From NCBI RefSeq assembly GCF_022539505.1, contig NC_061514.1, forward strand, positions 40,722,869 to 40,786,868: a stretch of DNA of 64,000 bases, in the 5' to 3' direction. This DNA is from Lolium rigidum. Taxonomy: Eukaryota; Streptophyta; Magnoliopsida; Poales; Poaceae. Made by a program: the position numbers and the translations under genes. Positions 32,494 to 43,631 of this stretch are shown here, piece by piece. The stretch's first letter is position 1; every line of letters starts with the position of its first letter. The notes beneath the pieces are model-generated. The model saw nothing but the letters and a program-made list of their open reading frames with translations. It had not been told where the DNA came from and ran no database searches.

Positions 32494-34905
32494 GGACCTT
32501 ACTATGACTACGCCATGCATGATCCACCGGCGAGGAACAGCGACCCTCGCTGGGGTTGAACTCCACTTAGGCCAAAAGCCTAAGCTTGGGGGGAGGTATA
32601 CCGGCATCACTCATTCTTTGTATATTATGGTTGCTGGATACTTGTATATACTTGTTTAGTTTCTTTGAGTGGTTTTCTAATGAGAGGGAGATGATATTTG
32701 GGGGAAGTGCTGCCTGAAAACAGATTCTGGACTGTTACCGAAAAAATTCTCAAAAATAGCCAGGACGATATTTTGCGAAGCCAATTTTTGTGCATGTTCC
32801 CCAGGTTGTTATCTAACTTTCATTAGTTGAACACTTTTCGATTTGAGCAGTGGAAGAATTTCTTAAAAATCGAGTACTGTACTGCTGTCAAGTTTGACGA
32901 ATTTCTGCTGCTTTGTGTTTATGTGACTTTTCTAGTTTCCATTTTCTTGTTTTCGCTTTGTTTCTTTCATAAATCACAAAAAGACCAAAAATATTTCTGT
33001 TGTTTCTCTTCACCATTTGTTTGTTTTGGTTTCTTGCATTTATTTTTCTTTATTTGCTATCGTTGGTTTGCTATAAGAAAATCCAAAAAGATTTTGCTTT
33101 GTTTGCTTGTTTTCTTTTGTTCTTGTTTCCAATTCGAAAACTCCAAAAATATTTGCTGTTCTTCTTTGGTTTGTAAAGTTCATTATGAGTTCAATGGTCT
33201 TCGGTGGCTGGAGCGTGGTTTTCATTTCATATTATCTAAGCTACACAAGTGAAAGGCAATAATGACGGTCTACGACAATTCGACTGTGGTAAGAGGCTGG
33301 TATGAACTCTATTTGTTTTCATTTTTGTACATATACTCATCCATGTGAGCATGCTTAGTTGGTTCATGTGAGGTATATGTCATTTAAGAAAGTCTAGTAG
33401 TTCATGATCTCTCATGTTTAGCTCCAATTTATTAATATGAGTAGCATATCATGTATGTTTGCTTGCATTGTTTTATTCATAAGTAGGTATGACATTGTGG
33501 TATCCTCCTCTGAATAATTCATTTGTATCGACTTGGCACATGCTCACGCATGCATATGACTGAACAAAAGTCAATTAAGCCTCTATGATTTACATTGCTT
33601 CAGAGTTCTTGTATCACTTTTATGCCTCCGTTAATTTATTTTGCCGCAAGCATGATTATGACAATGACTGCTCTCTTGATTTGTCGCTCCCCAGTCTATT
33701 GCTAGCCTTCACTTGTACTGAGCGGGAACGCTGCTCGTGCTTCCAAACACCTGAAAACCAAGTTGTTCCAAAGTGTCCACCATAAATACCTATGCATGGT
33801 ATTTCAAACCATTCCAAGTAAATTCTCATGCGCTACCTTTAAAACCTTCAAAATGTTTCTCAATTTGTGTTAATGTTTCATAGCTCATGAGGAAGTATGT
33901 GGTGTTTAACTTTCAACCTTGTCATTTACTCTTGACGGACTTTCATTATGGACTAGTGGCACATCCGCTTATCCAATAATTTTGCAAAAAGAGCTGGCAA
34001 TGGGGTTCCCAGCCCCAATTAATCAAACTTCATTAATAATTCTCTTCACATGTTTTGCTCTGATTCATCAGTAAGCAACTTAATTTTGCAAATAGTCACT
34101 CCTCCATGGTATGTGATTGATGGAAGGCACCCGAGGATTCGGTTAGCCATGGCTTGTGTAAGCAAAGGTTGGGGGAGTGTCACTCATAATAAAACTAAAA
34201 TACGTGTGTAAACAAAAGAGAAGAGGGATGATCTACCTTGTTGGTAGAGATAACGTCCTTCATGGGAGCCGCTCTTGAAAGTCCGGTTGGCGAGGTAGTT
34301 GGTGTACCCATTACCATTCGTTGACAACAACAAACACCTCTCAAAATAATTTTACTCTTGTTTAAAAAAAATGAAAAGCTCTAGCGCATGTTAATCCCTG
34401 CTTCCCTCTGCGAAGGGTCAATCTTTTACTTTTATGTTGTGTCTCCATCCTTTCTTTGAGCACTATCTTGAGAGCACAACTGTCATTCTTAGTATAATAT
34501 GCTTGTCCCAAAATATGATTGATTGCGGTATAACTTTGATGCTTTTATCTTTGACAATCACTATTTCTAGTCTTTCTATGAACTTCACAGGTGCCTGGGC
34601 ATTTATGTTTTGCTGATCAAATATGGGCAAGCGAGATACCACTTTATCATACTCTTTTATGAACATTGCAATCCTGCTTATAGACGATTCATGATGCTTA
34701 TTATAAATTGTTGGTACCTTTCCATGATTGACATAGCTATTAGATGATCTTATTTGCATGTATCTTATTATGAACTGCCTAAGTGTAGCCATATCATGAG
34801 AATATATACATCATATGAACAAATGTGTTCGTGAAAGTTCTTTTATCGCGTCAGTTGTTAACTGAATTGCTTGAGGACAAGCAATAAGCTAAGCTTGGGG
34901 AGAGT
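32494..34905 (+). other. E2 3' non-coding region and polypurine tract
   Basis: About 2.4 kb of AT-rich sequence with no convincing gene; a frame at 32827-33252 is rich in Phe, Leu and Cys and looks like chance. AAGCTTGGGGAGAGT at 34891-34905, directly before the 3' LTR, is the polypurine tract that primes plus-strand DNA synthesis. An earlier AAGCTTGGGGGGAGG at 32583-32597 looks like a second, internal tract. Part of the region matches E4. Confidence 0.7.
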
Positions 34906-36308
34906 TGATACGTCCAAAACGTATCTACTTTCCCGAACACTTTTGCTATTGTTTTGCCTCTAATTTGTGTATTTTGGATGCAACTAACACGGACTAACGC
35001 TGTTTTCTCGCAGAACCGATTCGGTGTCTCGTTTTTGTGCAGAAATCCAACTTTCAGGAAAATCCTCGAAATTTATGCGAAAGGTCCTATTTTTCCAGAA
35101 GACTCACGGAGCCAGAAGGGCAAGCCAGGTGGAGGCCCGAGGGCCCCACACCCTAGGGCGGCGCGGCCCAGGAGGGGGGCGCGCGGCCCTAGCGTGTGCC
35201 CCCCTCGGCCGGCCTCCGACGCCCTCCTCTGGACTACTTAAAGGGTTCGATCTAAAAATCGCGACCAAGAAGTCGAAGTCGCCAGAAACCCTCCAGTACA
35301 CCGCCACATCGCGAAACTCCGTCTCGGGGGCTAGAAGTCTCTGTTCTGGCACTCCGCCGGGACGGGGAATTGGAGGAGATCATCGCCATCATCACCACCG
35401 ACGCCTCTCCATCGACCCGCCATGTTTCCCCCATCCATGTGTGAGTAATTCCCCCGCTGTAGGCTGAAGGGGATGGTAGGGATTGGATGAGATTGGCCAT
35501 GTAATAGCATAAGATTGTTAGGGCATAGTGCCTAGTGTCCGTAATTGGTACTTTGATGATATTGTTGCAACTTGTTATGCTTAATGCTTGTCACTAGGGC
35601 CCGAGTGCCATGATCTCAGATCTGAACATGTTATTGTTTCATCATGATATTCATTGTTTTATGATCTTACCTGCAAGTTGTATACACATGTCGCTGTCCG
35701 GAACCAATGGCCCCGAAGTGACAGAAATCGGTTCAACCGGAGGGGATGGTAGTGATGTGAGGATCACATGTGTTCACGGAGTGTTAATGCTTTGCTCCGG
35801 TACTCTATTAAAAGGAGTACCTTAATATCCAGATGAGATTCCCTTGAGGCCCGGCTGCCACCGGCTGGTAGGACAAAAGATGTTGTGCAAGTTTCTCATT
35901 GCGAGCACGTACGACTATATATGGAACACATGCCTATTGATTGCTTTGTACTTGGACACCGTTTTATTATTATCTGCAAATGCCCTGCTTTGATTGTTAC
36001 ATGAGTTTCTCTCATCCATGCAACGCCCGTTATCCATCCCCGTGCCTACAGTATTTTAATCCTGCTGTTTATTATAATCACTACTGTTGTCTGTGTTACT
36101 CTGCTGCTGTTATTTAACTACTGCTACTGCTATAAAACTGTTACTACTGATAAACTCTTGCGAGCAAGTCTGTTTCCAGGTGCAGCTGAATTGACAACTC
36201 CGTCGTTAAGGCTTTCAAGTATTCTTTGTCTCCCCTTGTGTCGAATCAATAAATTGGGTTTTACTACCCGCGAAGACTGCTGCGATCCCCTATACTTGTG
36301 GGTTATCA
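34906..36308 (+). repeat. 3' LTR of E2 (1,403 bp)
   Basis: Opens TGATACGTCCAAAACG and ends GGGTTATCA, followed by TGGGG (36309-36313), the copy of the target duplication at 5829-5833. Here many sites read CAG or CTG where the 5' LTR has CGG or CCG. Confidence 0.9.
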
Positions 36309-36407
36309 TGGGGCCGTAGTTGCTCCACCACGGCGGCCCCTGCCCCGGCCACGGGGGCGCCCAGGGCCGCGGCCTCGACCGCCTCGCCGGCCACCAGGAC
36401 CGGCCAT
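36309..36407 (-). pseudogene. B3-domain protein, N-terminal part (split gene)
   Basis: ATG at 36407 is the first on the minus strand after the TATA box. It encodes MAGPGGRRGGRGRGPGRPRG and further Arg/Gly residues, an RGG-like basic tail of about 33 residues. The frame meets the B3 half (5828-5439) exactly across TGGGG. The tail could bind nucleic acid or act as a nuclear signal; that is inference. With E2 in place the gene would give only a truncated product running into LTR. Confidence 0.7.
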
Positions 36408-36528
36408 GGACTTCCTCGCGGGCTTGGCTGCGTCACAGGAACACCTAGGCGGCGCTACGGTCGAGCTTTGTGGCGGCTAGCTAGGGTTTCTTTGGAGGAG
36501 TGGATGAGGAAGAAGAATGCGCGCCCCC

Positions 36529-36538
36529 TTTATATAGG
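36529..36538 (-). promoter_or_regulatory. TATA box of the H2 B3 gene
   Basis: Minus-strand CCTATATAAA lies 122 bases upstream of the ATG, followed by a leader containing AAACCCTAGCTAGCCGCC, typical of plant 5' UTRs. The transposon thus carries its own promoter. Confidence 0.6.
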
Positions 36539-36644
36539 CCGGCGGCATGCGGTGGCCGCGGGACGCGTGGCGTCGCCATTAACCTGGTTGGCGGAGGTGG
36601 CGGCCGCTCGGCAGCCGAGGCCTCGTCATTTAGTGTGCCGAAGC

Positions 36645-36814
36645 GATGCAGCGACGCAGCTTTGCAGTCGCTGGCGCGTTTGAGAAGACGCATCGACGCA
36701 GGGTCGCTGCCAGGCGGGCCAGCCGAAACGATGCAGCGACGCAGCTTTGCAGTCGCTGGCGCGTTTGAGAAGACGCATCGACGCAGGGTCGCTGCCAGGC
36801 GGGCCAGCCGAAAC
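36645..36814. repeat. 85-bp tandem duplication in H2
   Basis: Two adjacent copies (36645-36729 and 36730-36814) begin GATGCAGCGACGCAG and end CAGCCGAAAC, essentially identical. They lie upstream of the B3 promoter within GCGACGCA-rich subterminal sequence. Confidence 0.9.
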
Positions 36815-36996
36815 GTCCGCCAGACACGAGCGGACGTTTCCGGACGTCCGCCGAGACGCAAACCTGGCGCATATTTGGGCCAGATTTGCGTCTCCGCGGA
36901 CGGCCCGGTCACTTTGCGTCGCCCCGCTGGAACAGGCCCCAAACGCATTTCCGGTCACGGCGGACGAAAACGGTCGCGCCGCTGGAGATGCCCTTA

Positions 36997-39900
36997 TACT
37001 AACTTTTAGATAAACCGCATGCATATTGGCGCCTTGGCGGGTGTGCTGACCCACTGACCGTTCGGTGAAACATGCACGTGAACATCGATCGATCGATGGC
37101 ACGATACCAAATATTTCAACAAAGAAGCAGCTTCAATCTCCAAAAGGAAAACAAATATTTGATGAAAGCGTGCTTCTCACCAATAACAAATTACAAATAA
37201 ATATTTTGCACCATCCATTCGTGAGAATGATTAGCATGGTTTGCTACCTTTTTCCCTATCTTTTTTGGGCTTTGCTAGCTCAAACCTGGAATTTTTCATT
37301 CTTTCTAAAAGTTTATCTTTTTGAACTAATTTCTGAAAAAGCTATGGGACTTACGGTCGGATCGGTTCGAGCCTGAACCAGCCTGCAGTAGAGACACCGA
37401 TAGACCCGCCTAATATGCCACATGGAACCTGAGTGGGGGGCCACATTTTCATAATCTTTTCAAACTAACTAAAATTGTGAAATTTGAGTTATGTGGAACA
37501 CCTTACGTTAAAAGTTGTGGTATTCTAAAAACAAAAAGAAATCGATTGTGATTTTGAAACTTCATGCCCAAAAGTTTTTAGTTATTTTAAATTTGCTCAT
37601 AGTTAATTTTTGTGTACTATTTTTTTTTTTGCAACATCCATTCATAAGCATGATTGGCACGGTTTGCTACTCCACCCCTTCTTTCCCTAGCTTTGGTTAG
37701 TTTAATTCCTGTAAATTTCCATTTTGAAAAGGTTGAACTCTGCACTAATTTAGAACAAAACTTAGCGCAAATGTGAAAACTTATTTTTGACGGAAAAATG
37801 TGAATACTTAGAAATGGATTAGTTCGATCCTGGTCTCTTCTAGACAGACCAAAGATAGCCTCACCTCCTATGCAACACGGTGGGGCTTCAGGTTGTCGTA
37901 AGCGTTTCAAACTGACTAAATGAACTTGAGACCTGATTTATCTGAAACAAATTCTCCCATAAATTGTGCTTTTTCTAAAAACAAATTCTCCGTTTGTGTT
38001 TCTGTGAAATTCTAACCCCATCCGTTTTAGTTTTGTGAATTTTGCTCCTAGTTAAATAATTGTGTTAGGTTACATGCGTACTGACCGTTCGTTGAAAACA
38101 TGGACGTGAACAGCGCTCGATCGATGACACGATAACAAACATTACATCAACAAAGCCTCCATCTCCCAAAAGGAAAACAAATATTTTGCGAAAGCGGTTT
38201 CCTCACCAATAACAGAATAAATATTCCGCACCATCCGTTCATAAGCATGATTGGCACGGCTCGCTACTTTTCCCCCGTCTTTTTCATGGCCTTTGCGTAG
38301 TTTAAGATGCCATAGGCTCATTTTAGATAGTACTACAGCAGCTTAGCGAGCTAAGCTTAGGTCATGGGCTTAATCATGTACGTCCTGATGCTGCTGATAA
38401 AGTGACGTTTAGGTTGCAATTAGGTGGAGGAGTCTTTGCCCTTTCCTTCTCGCCACTGCCGCTCTCACACCGCCCTCCTGCATTTAAACAACAATTAACA
38501 TTTCCTTTTCGACCTTCTTTAAGCGTCAGTTGATCGCAAAGTGGTTGGACCGATGTCGTTTACGCTACAGGCCACAGCAGGAGAAACGCACGCTTTGATT
38601 TCAAGCTAGCGACACGGAGCAAATAAGGTTTCATTGCTTGGAGAGAGCTCGGCTGCAGTAGCAGTTTGCAGATTTACGGCGAGGCAATGTTCAGAAGGAT
38701 CGATGGAGTGAATTGGGAAAGCAATGGCGGTTGAAGAGCATCTTGCTGTTTGAGACGAAGCCGACAGCAAAGGGCAGCGACAGGAGCGTCTCCTTGCCCC
38801 AGCAGAAAGACCCCACTGCTTTCGACCTTTCGTCGCATTGCCTTTTGTGGTTGCAGTTTTTATACTCAGCAGCAGCAGTCTGCACTATGCTGTGAATATG
38901 CTTCACATGCTCTTGCTGATCCGGCCATTAAGAAACGAGTCTGGGTCTTGATGGTTGGTGCTTGATACCATGCGTAGTATAGCAATTTTGCCAGTATCGT
39001 GTTCAGCCAGCAAGTGTTCTTTAGGACTTTATATTAGCGCACAAATGTCAAGTGTTTACAGGCTTGCAGCCGATCCATCTCAAGTTAAACATGACTATGT
39101 GGTGCCAGCTACATTATCAAGTTATGTCGATGGGACTTAATTCGAATGTTAATGATGGTAACATGCTTTGCTTGAAAGTAACACCACATTAGATTTGGCA
39201 ATAGCACTTGATTGGGGGGTCTTGTTTCGTCAGCAAGTCGTTTGCTGTAGACATTATCGACAAAATTACGAAAAGCAATGAACATCGTGCGATTTGTCTA
39301 TTGCTAAGTTCTGGGTAGCTAATAAAAAGCAGGCAGCTTTAAGTACGATCTGTCGATATACTCTTTGTTGTGTATTTGGAAGTTTAGAAAGGATATATAA
39401 CTTTTAGTGGGCAACCTTGGCTAAGAGTTTGCATCAGATTTTGAGAATGGTGTTGAATTCAGTCAAAAAGTGGGTTAGCTTCAAGGAGATCAATTTGGAG
39501 TCCGTGGACCAGTTGTGTGGCCATGTGTCTCAGATTCCGAGGAAGAACATCGAGCTGACAAACGGCTAGCTAGCAGACCTCATGTGTCACAAGACAGCGA
39601 AGACTCATGCTCCTCTCCTCTGCCTCCAAGAAGCCGGCGATTCTGGATACCTGGAGTACTTTGGAGCGTGCTATCTTCATATCGCCAGTTTGACTTTGGA
39701 GGCTACCAAAATGAAGAAGGAAGCTTCTGTTCTCCTCTAGCCGGTGTAAAAGCACCCGGCGCTTTGTTTCTCTCTCTTAGTTTTCTCTAGCTTCTGCCAA
39801 TTTCCATGTTTTTATGCTATTGTATTCAGACACGTCTTTGCGTGCTGATGCTTTAGGTCCTTCTGTAAGACCTGCCTTTGGCGCGGGTTTCGTTGATCAT

Positions 39901-40094
39901 ATCAATGAAACCGGGAAGAGCCTCCCTGTTGATCCTAAAAAAAATTGTGGGCGGTGGCATCAGGAAACCCATCGGGTCAACTAAAAGCTAGCATATGTAA
40001 CCAGTTCAGAACCCAAACAAATATTCAGAATTTGGCTGTGAGAAATTTGAGAAGCGGTGTAACTAACTCTAATATTGACGACTACTATGAGCCA
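36997..40094. other. Mostly unassigned interval with diverged direct repeats
   Basis: No gene recognised. Three related blocks share CATCCATTC(G/A)T(G/A)A(G)…ATGATTGGCACGG-type sequence and GAACA(T/G)CGATCGATCGATG / GCTCGATCGATGACACG: about 37050-37270, 37630-37690 and 38080-38290. A frame near 39440-39550 (VKKWVSFKEINLESVDQL) and one at 39515-39790 resemble exon fragments, but I cannot assign them. The interval ends at the TTA target of H3. Confidence 0.45.
39850..39948 (+). mobile_element. Possible LINE-type 3' tail
   Basis: The sequence ATGAAACCGGGAAGAGCC with TCCCTGTTGATCC forms a short hairpin and is followed by an A run (taaaaaaaa). Grass LINE copies often end with a hairpin plus poly-A. 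No RT or endonuclease frame and no clear target duplication are seen, so a processed transcript tail is equally possible. Confidence 0.3.
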
Positions 40095-40097
40095 TTA

Positions 40098-42196
40098 GAG
40101 CATCTCCACTCGTCTCCCCGACGAGGTCCCCGAGCGACGTTTTTCTCATCCGGACGGCGTAATTCGGCCCAGTCGCGTCCCCGGTTCCTCGTTTTCGTCC
40201 GGATTTGGCCATTCATCCATCCGGCGAGCCCATGCCATCCCCGGTCCCCCGGGGAGCGCTCGGGGACTCCGGACGAGTGAAAAGCGGGGAAGGACCCGAT
40301 CTGTCGGCGACTCGACACACGAACCCCACCGCCACCTCGCTCAAAATCTCCCCCACCCCTCGTATCTCTCTCGCCGCCGGCACCACCCCGCCGTCTTGTT
40401 GCCCAGATTCCACCATCCCTCCTTCTCCACCTGCCTATATTCCGCCGTCTTTCGACGAAGACCTATCTGGCTGCTCCTCCGCCGGCCTGTTTTCCGACTT
40501 TGGCCTACTCCTCGTCGCTGGCGGCTCGGGTTGCCTCGACCACGCCCGTCAGGTGTTCGTCCATTTGCCTCGCCGGCCAAGGACTCGGACGAAGAGGAGG
40601 AGCAGATGTTCGTCGAGCTTATGCGAGAAGAGATGGCAGCCGCCGCCCAAGACGAGGAGCACATGATGATCCTCGGCTGCTTGTCAAGCATGTACGCCGG
40701 ACTGACAACTGGTCGACGTGGTGGGTCGGCACCAGGTCGCCGGAAGTGCAAGCCGAGACAACGACTGGAGGGCTACTGTATGTTGTACGCCGACTACTTC
40801 GCCGACAATCCATTGCATGGTGAGAGTGTTTTCCGGCGTCGTTTCGGGATGAGCGAAAGCTATTTCGCAAATTGTGTATGCCATCCGAGACTTTGATCCC
40901 TACTTCGGATGCAAGGCGAATTGCACCGGTTTGGTTGGATTTTCGTCACCTGCAGAAGTGCACGGTGGCTATGAGGATGCCGGCGTATGGAGCTCCCGGT
41001 GATAGTGCGGATGACTATCTTCGGATGGCGGAATCCACCGCCCTTGATTGTTTCTACCGGTTCACGCAGGCCGTCATAGCAGTGTTCGGGGACTATTACT
41101 TGAGAACACCCACCGTCGAAGACACTCGGAGGATCCTTGCAACAAATGAAGCCGGGGTTTTCCAGGGATGCTTGGAAGCATTGATCGCATGCATTGGAAA
41201 TGGAAGAACTGTCCGTTTGCGTGGCGGGGAATGTACAAGGGTCACAAAAACGGTACATACCGTGATACTTGAAGCAGGTGGCTACCCATGATCTCCTGGA
41301 TTTGGCACTCTTTCTTTGGTATGCCCGGATCCAACAATGACATCAACGTCCTAAACTGCTCCCCGATCTTTTCCAAGCTTGTTGAGGGTCATGCTCCCCC
41401 GGTGAACTATGTGATCAATGGTCGGCACTACAACAAAGAATACTACCTTGCAGACGGTATCTATCCAAAGTGGGCAACATTTGTGAAGACTATCTTCAAA
41501 CCTAGCACCCCCAAACTTTGCGAGTTTGTGAAGAAACAAGAAGCTTGCCGAAAAGACGTCGAGCGTGCATTTGGTGTCCTCCAGCAGAGATTTGCCGTCG
41601 TCCGGTTCCCGCTATGACTTGGTCCAAAGATCGATGTGGGAGGTGATGAACTGCTGTGTGTGCCTACACAATATGATTATTGAAAATGAGCGAAAACATC
41701 CGGTTCCTCCGGTCGAGCAACAAGCACCATATGAGAGAGAGGGACCTCTTGCACAGCCTAATCACCAGGTGCCGACATCATGGGCCGCTTTCATTGCTAT
41801 GCGCCAGGAGATCCGAGACCCTACAATGCATCGACAGCTGCAAGATAATCTGGTGGAGCACATATGGACGCTCCGAGGCAACGCCAACGCCGACGCCGAC
41901 GCCAACTAGTCTGTGCTTTATTTATTTGTTTCAAAACTTGTGAAATTGTGTGCTTCATTTGTTTCAGCACTTGTTAAACATTGTACTGCTTTTCGCCGAA
42001 ATTGTTTAAATCTTGTTTGCCGAACTTGTTAAATTTTATGTCGAATTTATTTGAAATATGTCAAATGCCCCAAGTTGGGGGTGTCCTGCCGGGGGACGGC
42101 TGAAACTTCAGCGCTCCCCACGCCAGATCTACGTCCAATCCGAACGATACAATCGTCGGATTTGGGTGTGGGAAGCGCCAACGAGTGGGGATGCTC
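40098..42196 (+). mobile_element. H3: PIF/Harbinger element (2,099 bp)
   Basis: Left end GAGCATCTCCACTCGT, right end inverted GAGCATCCCCACTCGT, flanked by TTA (40095-40097 and 42197-42199). It contains a degraded DDE transposase and no second ORF of the Myb-like type, which autonomous Harbinger elements also need. It is complete in structure but non-functional. Confidence 0.88.
40606..41909 (+). pseudogene. H3 transposase (DDE, plant transposon protein family)
   Basis: Starting near MFVELMREEMAAAAQDEEHM it runs through RQRLEGYCMLYADYFADNP, FRRRFGMSESYF, a frameshift near 40870, then LQKCTVAMRMPAYGAP, DDYLRMAESTALDCF and [16 protein letters not shown]. The first catalytic Asp is present in SIDRMHW, but in a shifted frame near 41170. 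Next come SFFGMPGSNNDINVL (second Asp) and RKDVERAFGVLQQRFAV (Glu). The end is in a third frame (MWEVMNCCVCLHNMI to 41909). At least three shifts inactivate it. It would have cut and joined element ends in the nucleus. Confidence 0.85.
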
Positions 42197-42199
42197 TTA

Positions 42200-43631
42200 T
42201 CTTCAGTGACGCGCCAAACTGCACCGGCGGTGCCACTAGAAGAGCAGCTCAATCATATGGGGTCATGGTCGTAGTACATCCATCCCCACATGCCCATAAC
42301 AAACTTCTTTTGACTTTTTTAGGCAGCTGCTTGCCGCCAAATCCCGTACAGCTAGCCAGGTAGGCAGCTGTGCACAAACAGTCCCCTGAGATCGCGCTAA
42401 TCAAGGCCGAACCAAGTTTTCAGTCCACGTTACATATCCCTGTATTGTCCTTCCTTTGTTGGACATTTCGTTTTCAGTCAGCTGTCGCCACATGGTCATA
42501 TATACAGTTCCATAATAAACATCTCGACCTGAAGAGGCAAATCTTGATTCTACAATTGTTTTTTTTTTTTTGCCAGGAAGGGAAACTGTGTAAACTCTGT
42601 ACGTGTAAATTCAGTAACCAAAAGGCAGTGCTCTCATCATGTGTTTGTGATTCGGGAGAACTGAAAAAGGGAAAGAGAAACTGCATTTGGAAGATGTGAG
42701 TTCTGTAGCCACAGCTAACATCTCTGCTGACTCAATAACCGGAGGTTCCAATAACAATTCCCCCCACATTGTTCACGACCCAAATCCAGCATCAGAACGT
42801 TTTTGCATGTAAAGATTTGCCAGCTCTGCAGGTAGACCACACCAGGAAGGTTCTTTGCTTTGCTTTGAGCCGTGGAAGAAGAGAAAACTTTCATGCTGAG
42901 TTGCAAAGAGGGTTGTAAATATACAGCTGCACATGAAATAAGGGGAGGAGGGTACATCGTACGCGCAGTGATGCAACAGGTCAACGACGCCGATTCATCA
43001 ACAGATACTTGGAATGGAGATTCATTCCTCCAGGGACAGGGAGGCTGCCACATGGGTTGTTTCCTGGTGAAACAATTAGATGGGCGAGATGTAGCATCAA
43101 ACATGGGTATGGGAACCGACACCTACCGGCTTCCTGCAATTCCCGACACGGTTGATGAAGCTTCCCCTGTTTTTTTCTATGGAAAACGGCCAGGTCGAGC
43201 ATCCTATACTCGCCTGAGATGTGGTTAGGTTTGCTGCAAGCGAGTTTGACACTGCTGCTAATTTCCAAGCAAGTAGGATGCATGAGAATCGAAAAGCGAA
43301 CTTCGTCTATCCTATACTCGCCTCAATGACATACGGAGTATCTCTTCTCGAAGAGAGTACGAAACATCCAGCGGAAAACATGTTTTTCAACGAGAAGGGA
43401 AAAGATAGTTTACAAGAGGGTAGGTTTAACCATGAACAACGCGAACCAAACGAGGAGGGACACATGGTAGCATGATCTGGGAACTCCCATAAACATTTTA
43501 CATATTGATCAATGAAGCTTCGGTTGTTCAAGCTAAAAACAAAGGTAAAGAAAGGCAGGGGCAACGATTCGGCCATAGTTGTTGCTTGATGTGACCAGCT
43601 TGGCCATGCTATGTGGGGGGTGCTGTACGCC
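42200..43631. other. Unassigned interval
   Basis: Several short frames on both strands (for example 42715-43122 and 42872-43228) overlap each other and show no recognisable domain. I see no terminal repeats, RNA gene or repeat array apart from a T run near 42560. Confidence 0.45.

Larger units (their letters stand above)
5834..36308 (+). mobile_element. E2: Athila-type LTR element with nested insertions
   Basis: Two same-family LTRs (5834-7230 and 34906-36308) in the same orientation are flanked by the 5-base duplication TGGGG (5829-5833 and 36309-36313), proving one insertion event into H2. Internal order: primer site, gag, aspartic protease, E3 copia insertion and deletion, a second ORF split by E4, a long 3' region with polypurine tract, 3' LTR. 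I find no reverse transcriptase or integrase belonging to E2. It is therefore either non-autonomous or lost pol in the deletion at 10346/20890. Confidence 0.9.
4934..36993 (-). mobile_element. H2: Harbinger-type element carrying a B3 gene, split by E2
   Basis: The left end GGCCATCTCCAGCG at 4934 is preceded by TTA (4931-4933). The right end read inward is GGGCATCTCCAGCG, from 36993, followed by TTA (36994-36996). The 14-base inverted termini have one mismatch and a 3-base TTA duplication, which is the PIF/Harbinger signature. Both ends continue into matching GCGACGCA-rich subterminal sequence. With E2 (5834-36308) and one TGGGG removed, H2 is about 1.6 kb. It encodes no transposase, only a B3-domain protein, so it would need a transposase in trans. 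Confidence 0.8.

Noticed and set aside
32827..33252. 141-codon Phe/Leu/Cys-rich frame as a membrane protein
   Set aside because: It lies in the AT-rich 3' region of E2, with composition matching T-rich DNA and no counterpart in E4.
38691..38965. Short frames of 60-71 codons on both strands
   Set aside because: No recognisable domain and mutually overlapping; may be an exon scrap but cannot be supported.
42872..43228. 118-codon frame as a host gene
   Set aside because: An equally long frame overlaps on the other strand; no domain, no splice pattern and no promoter that I can support.
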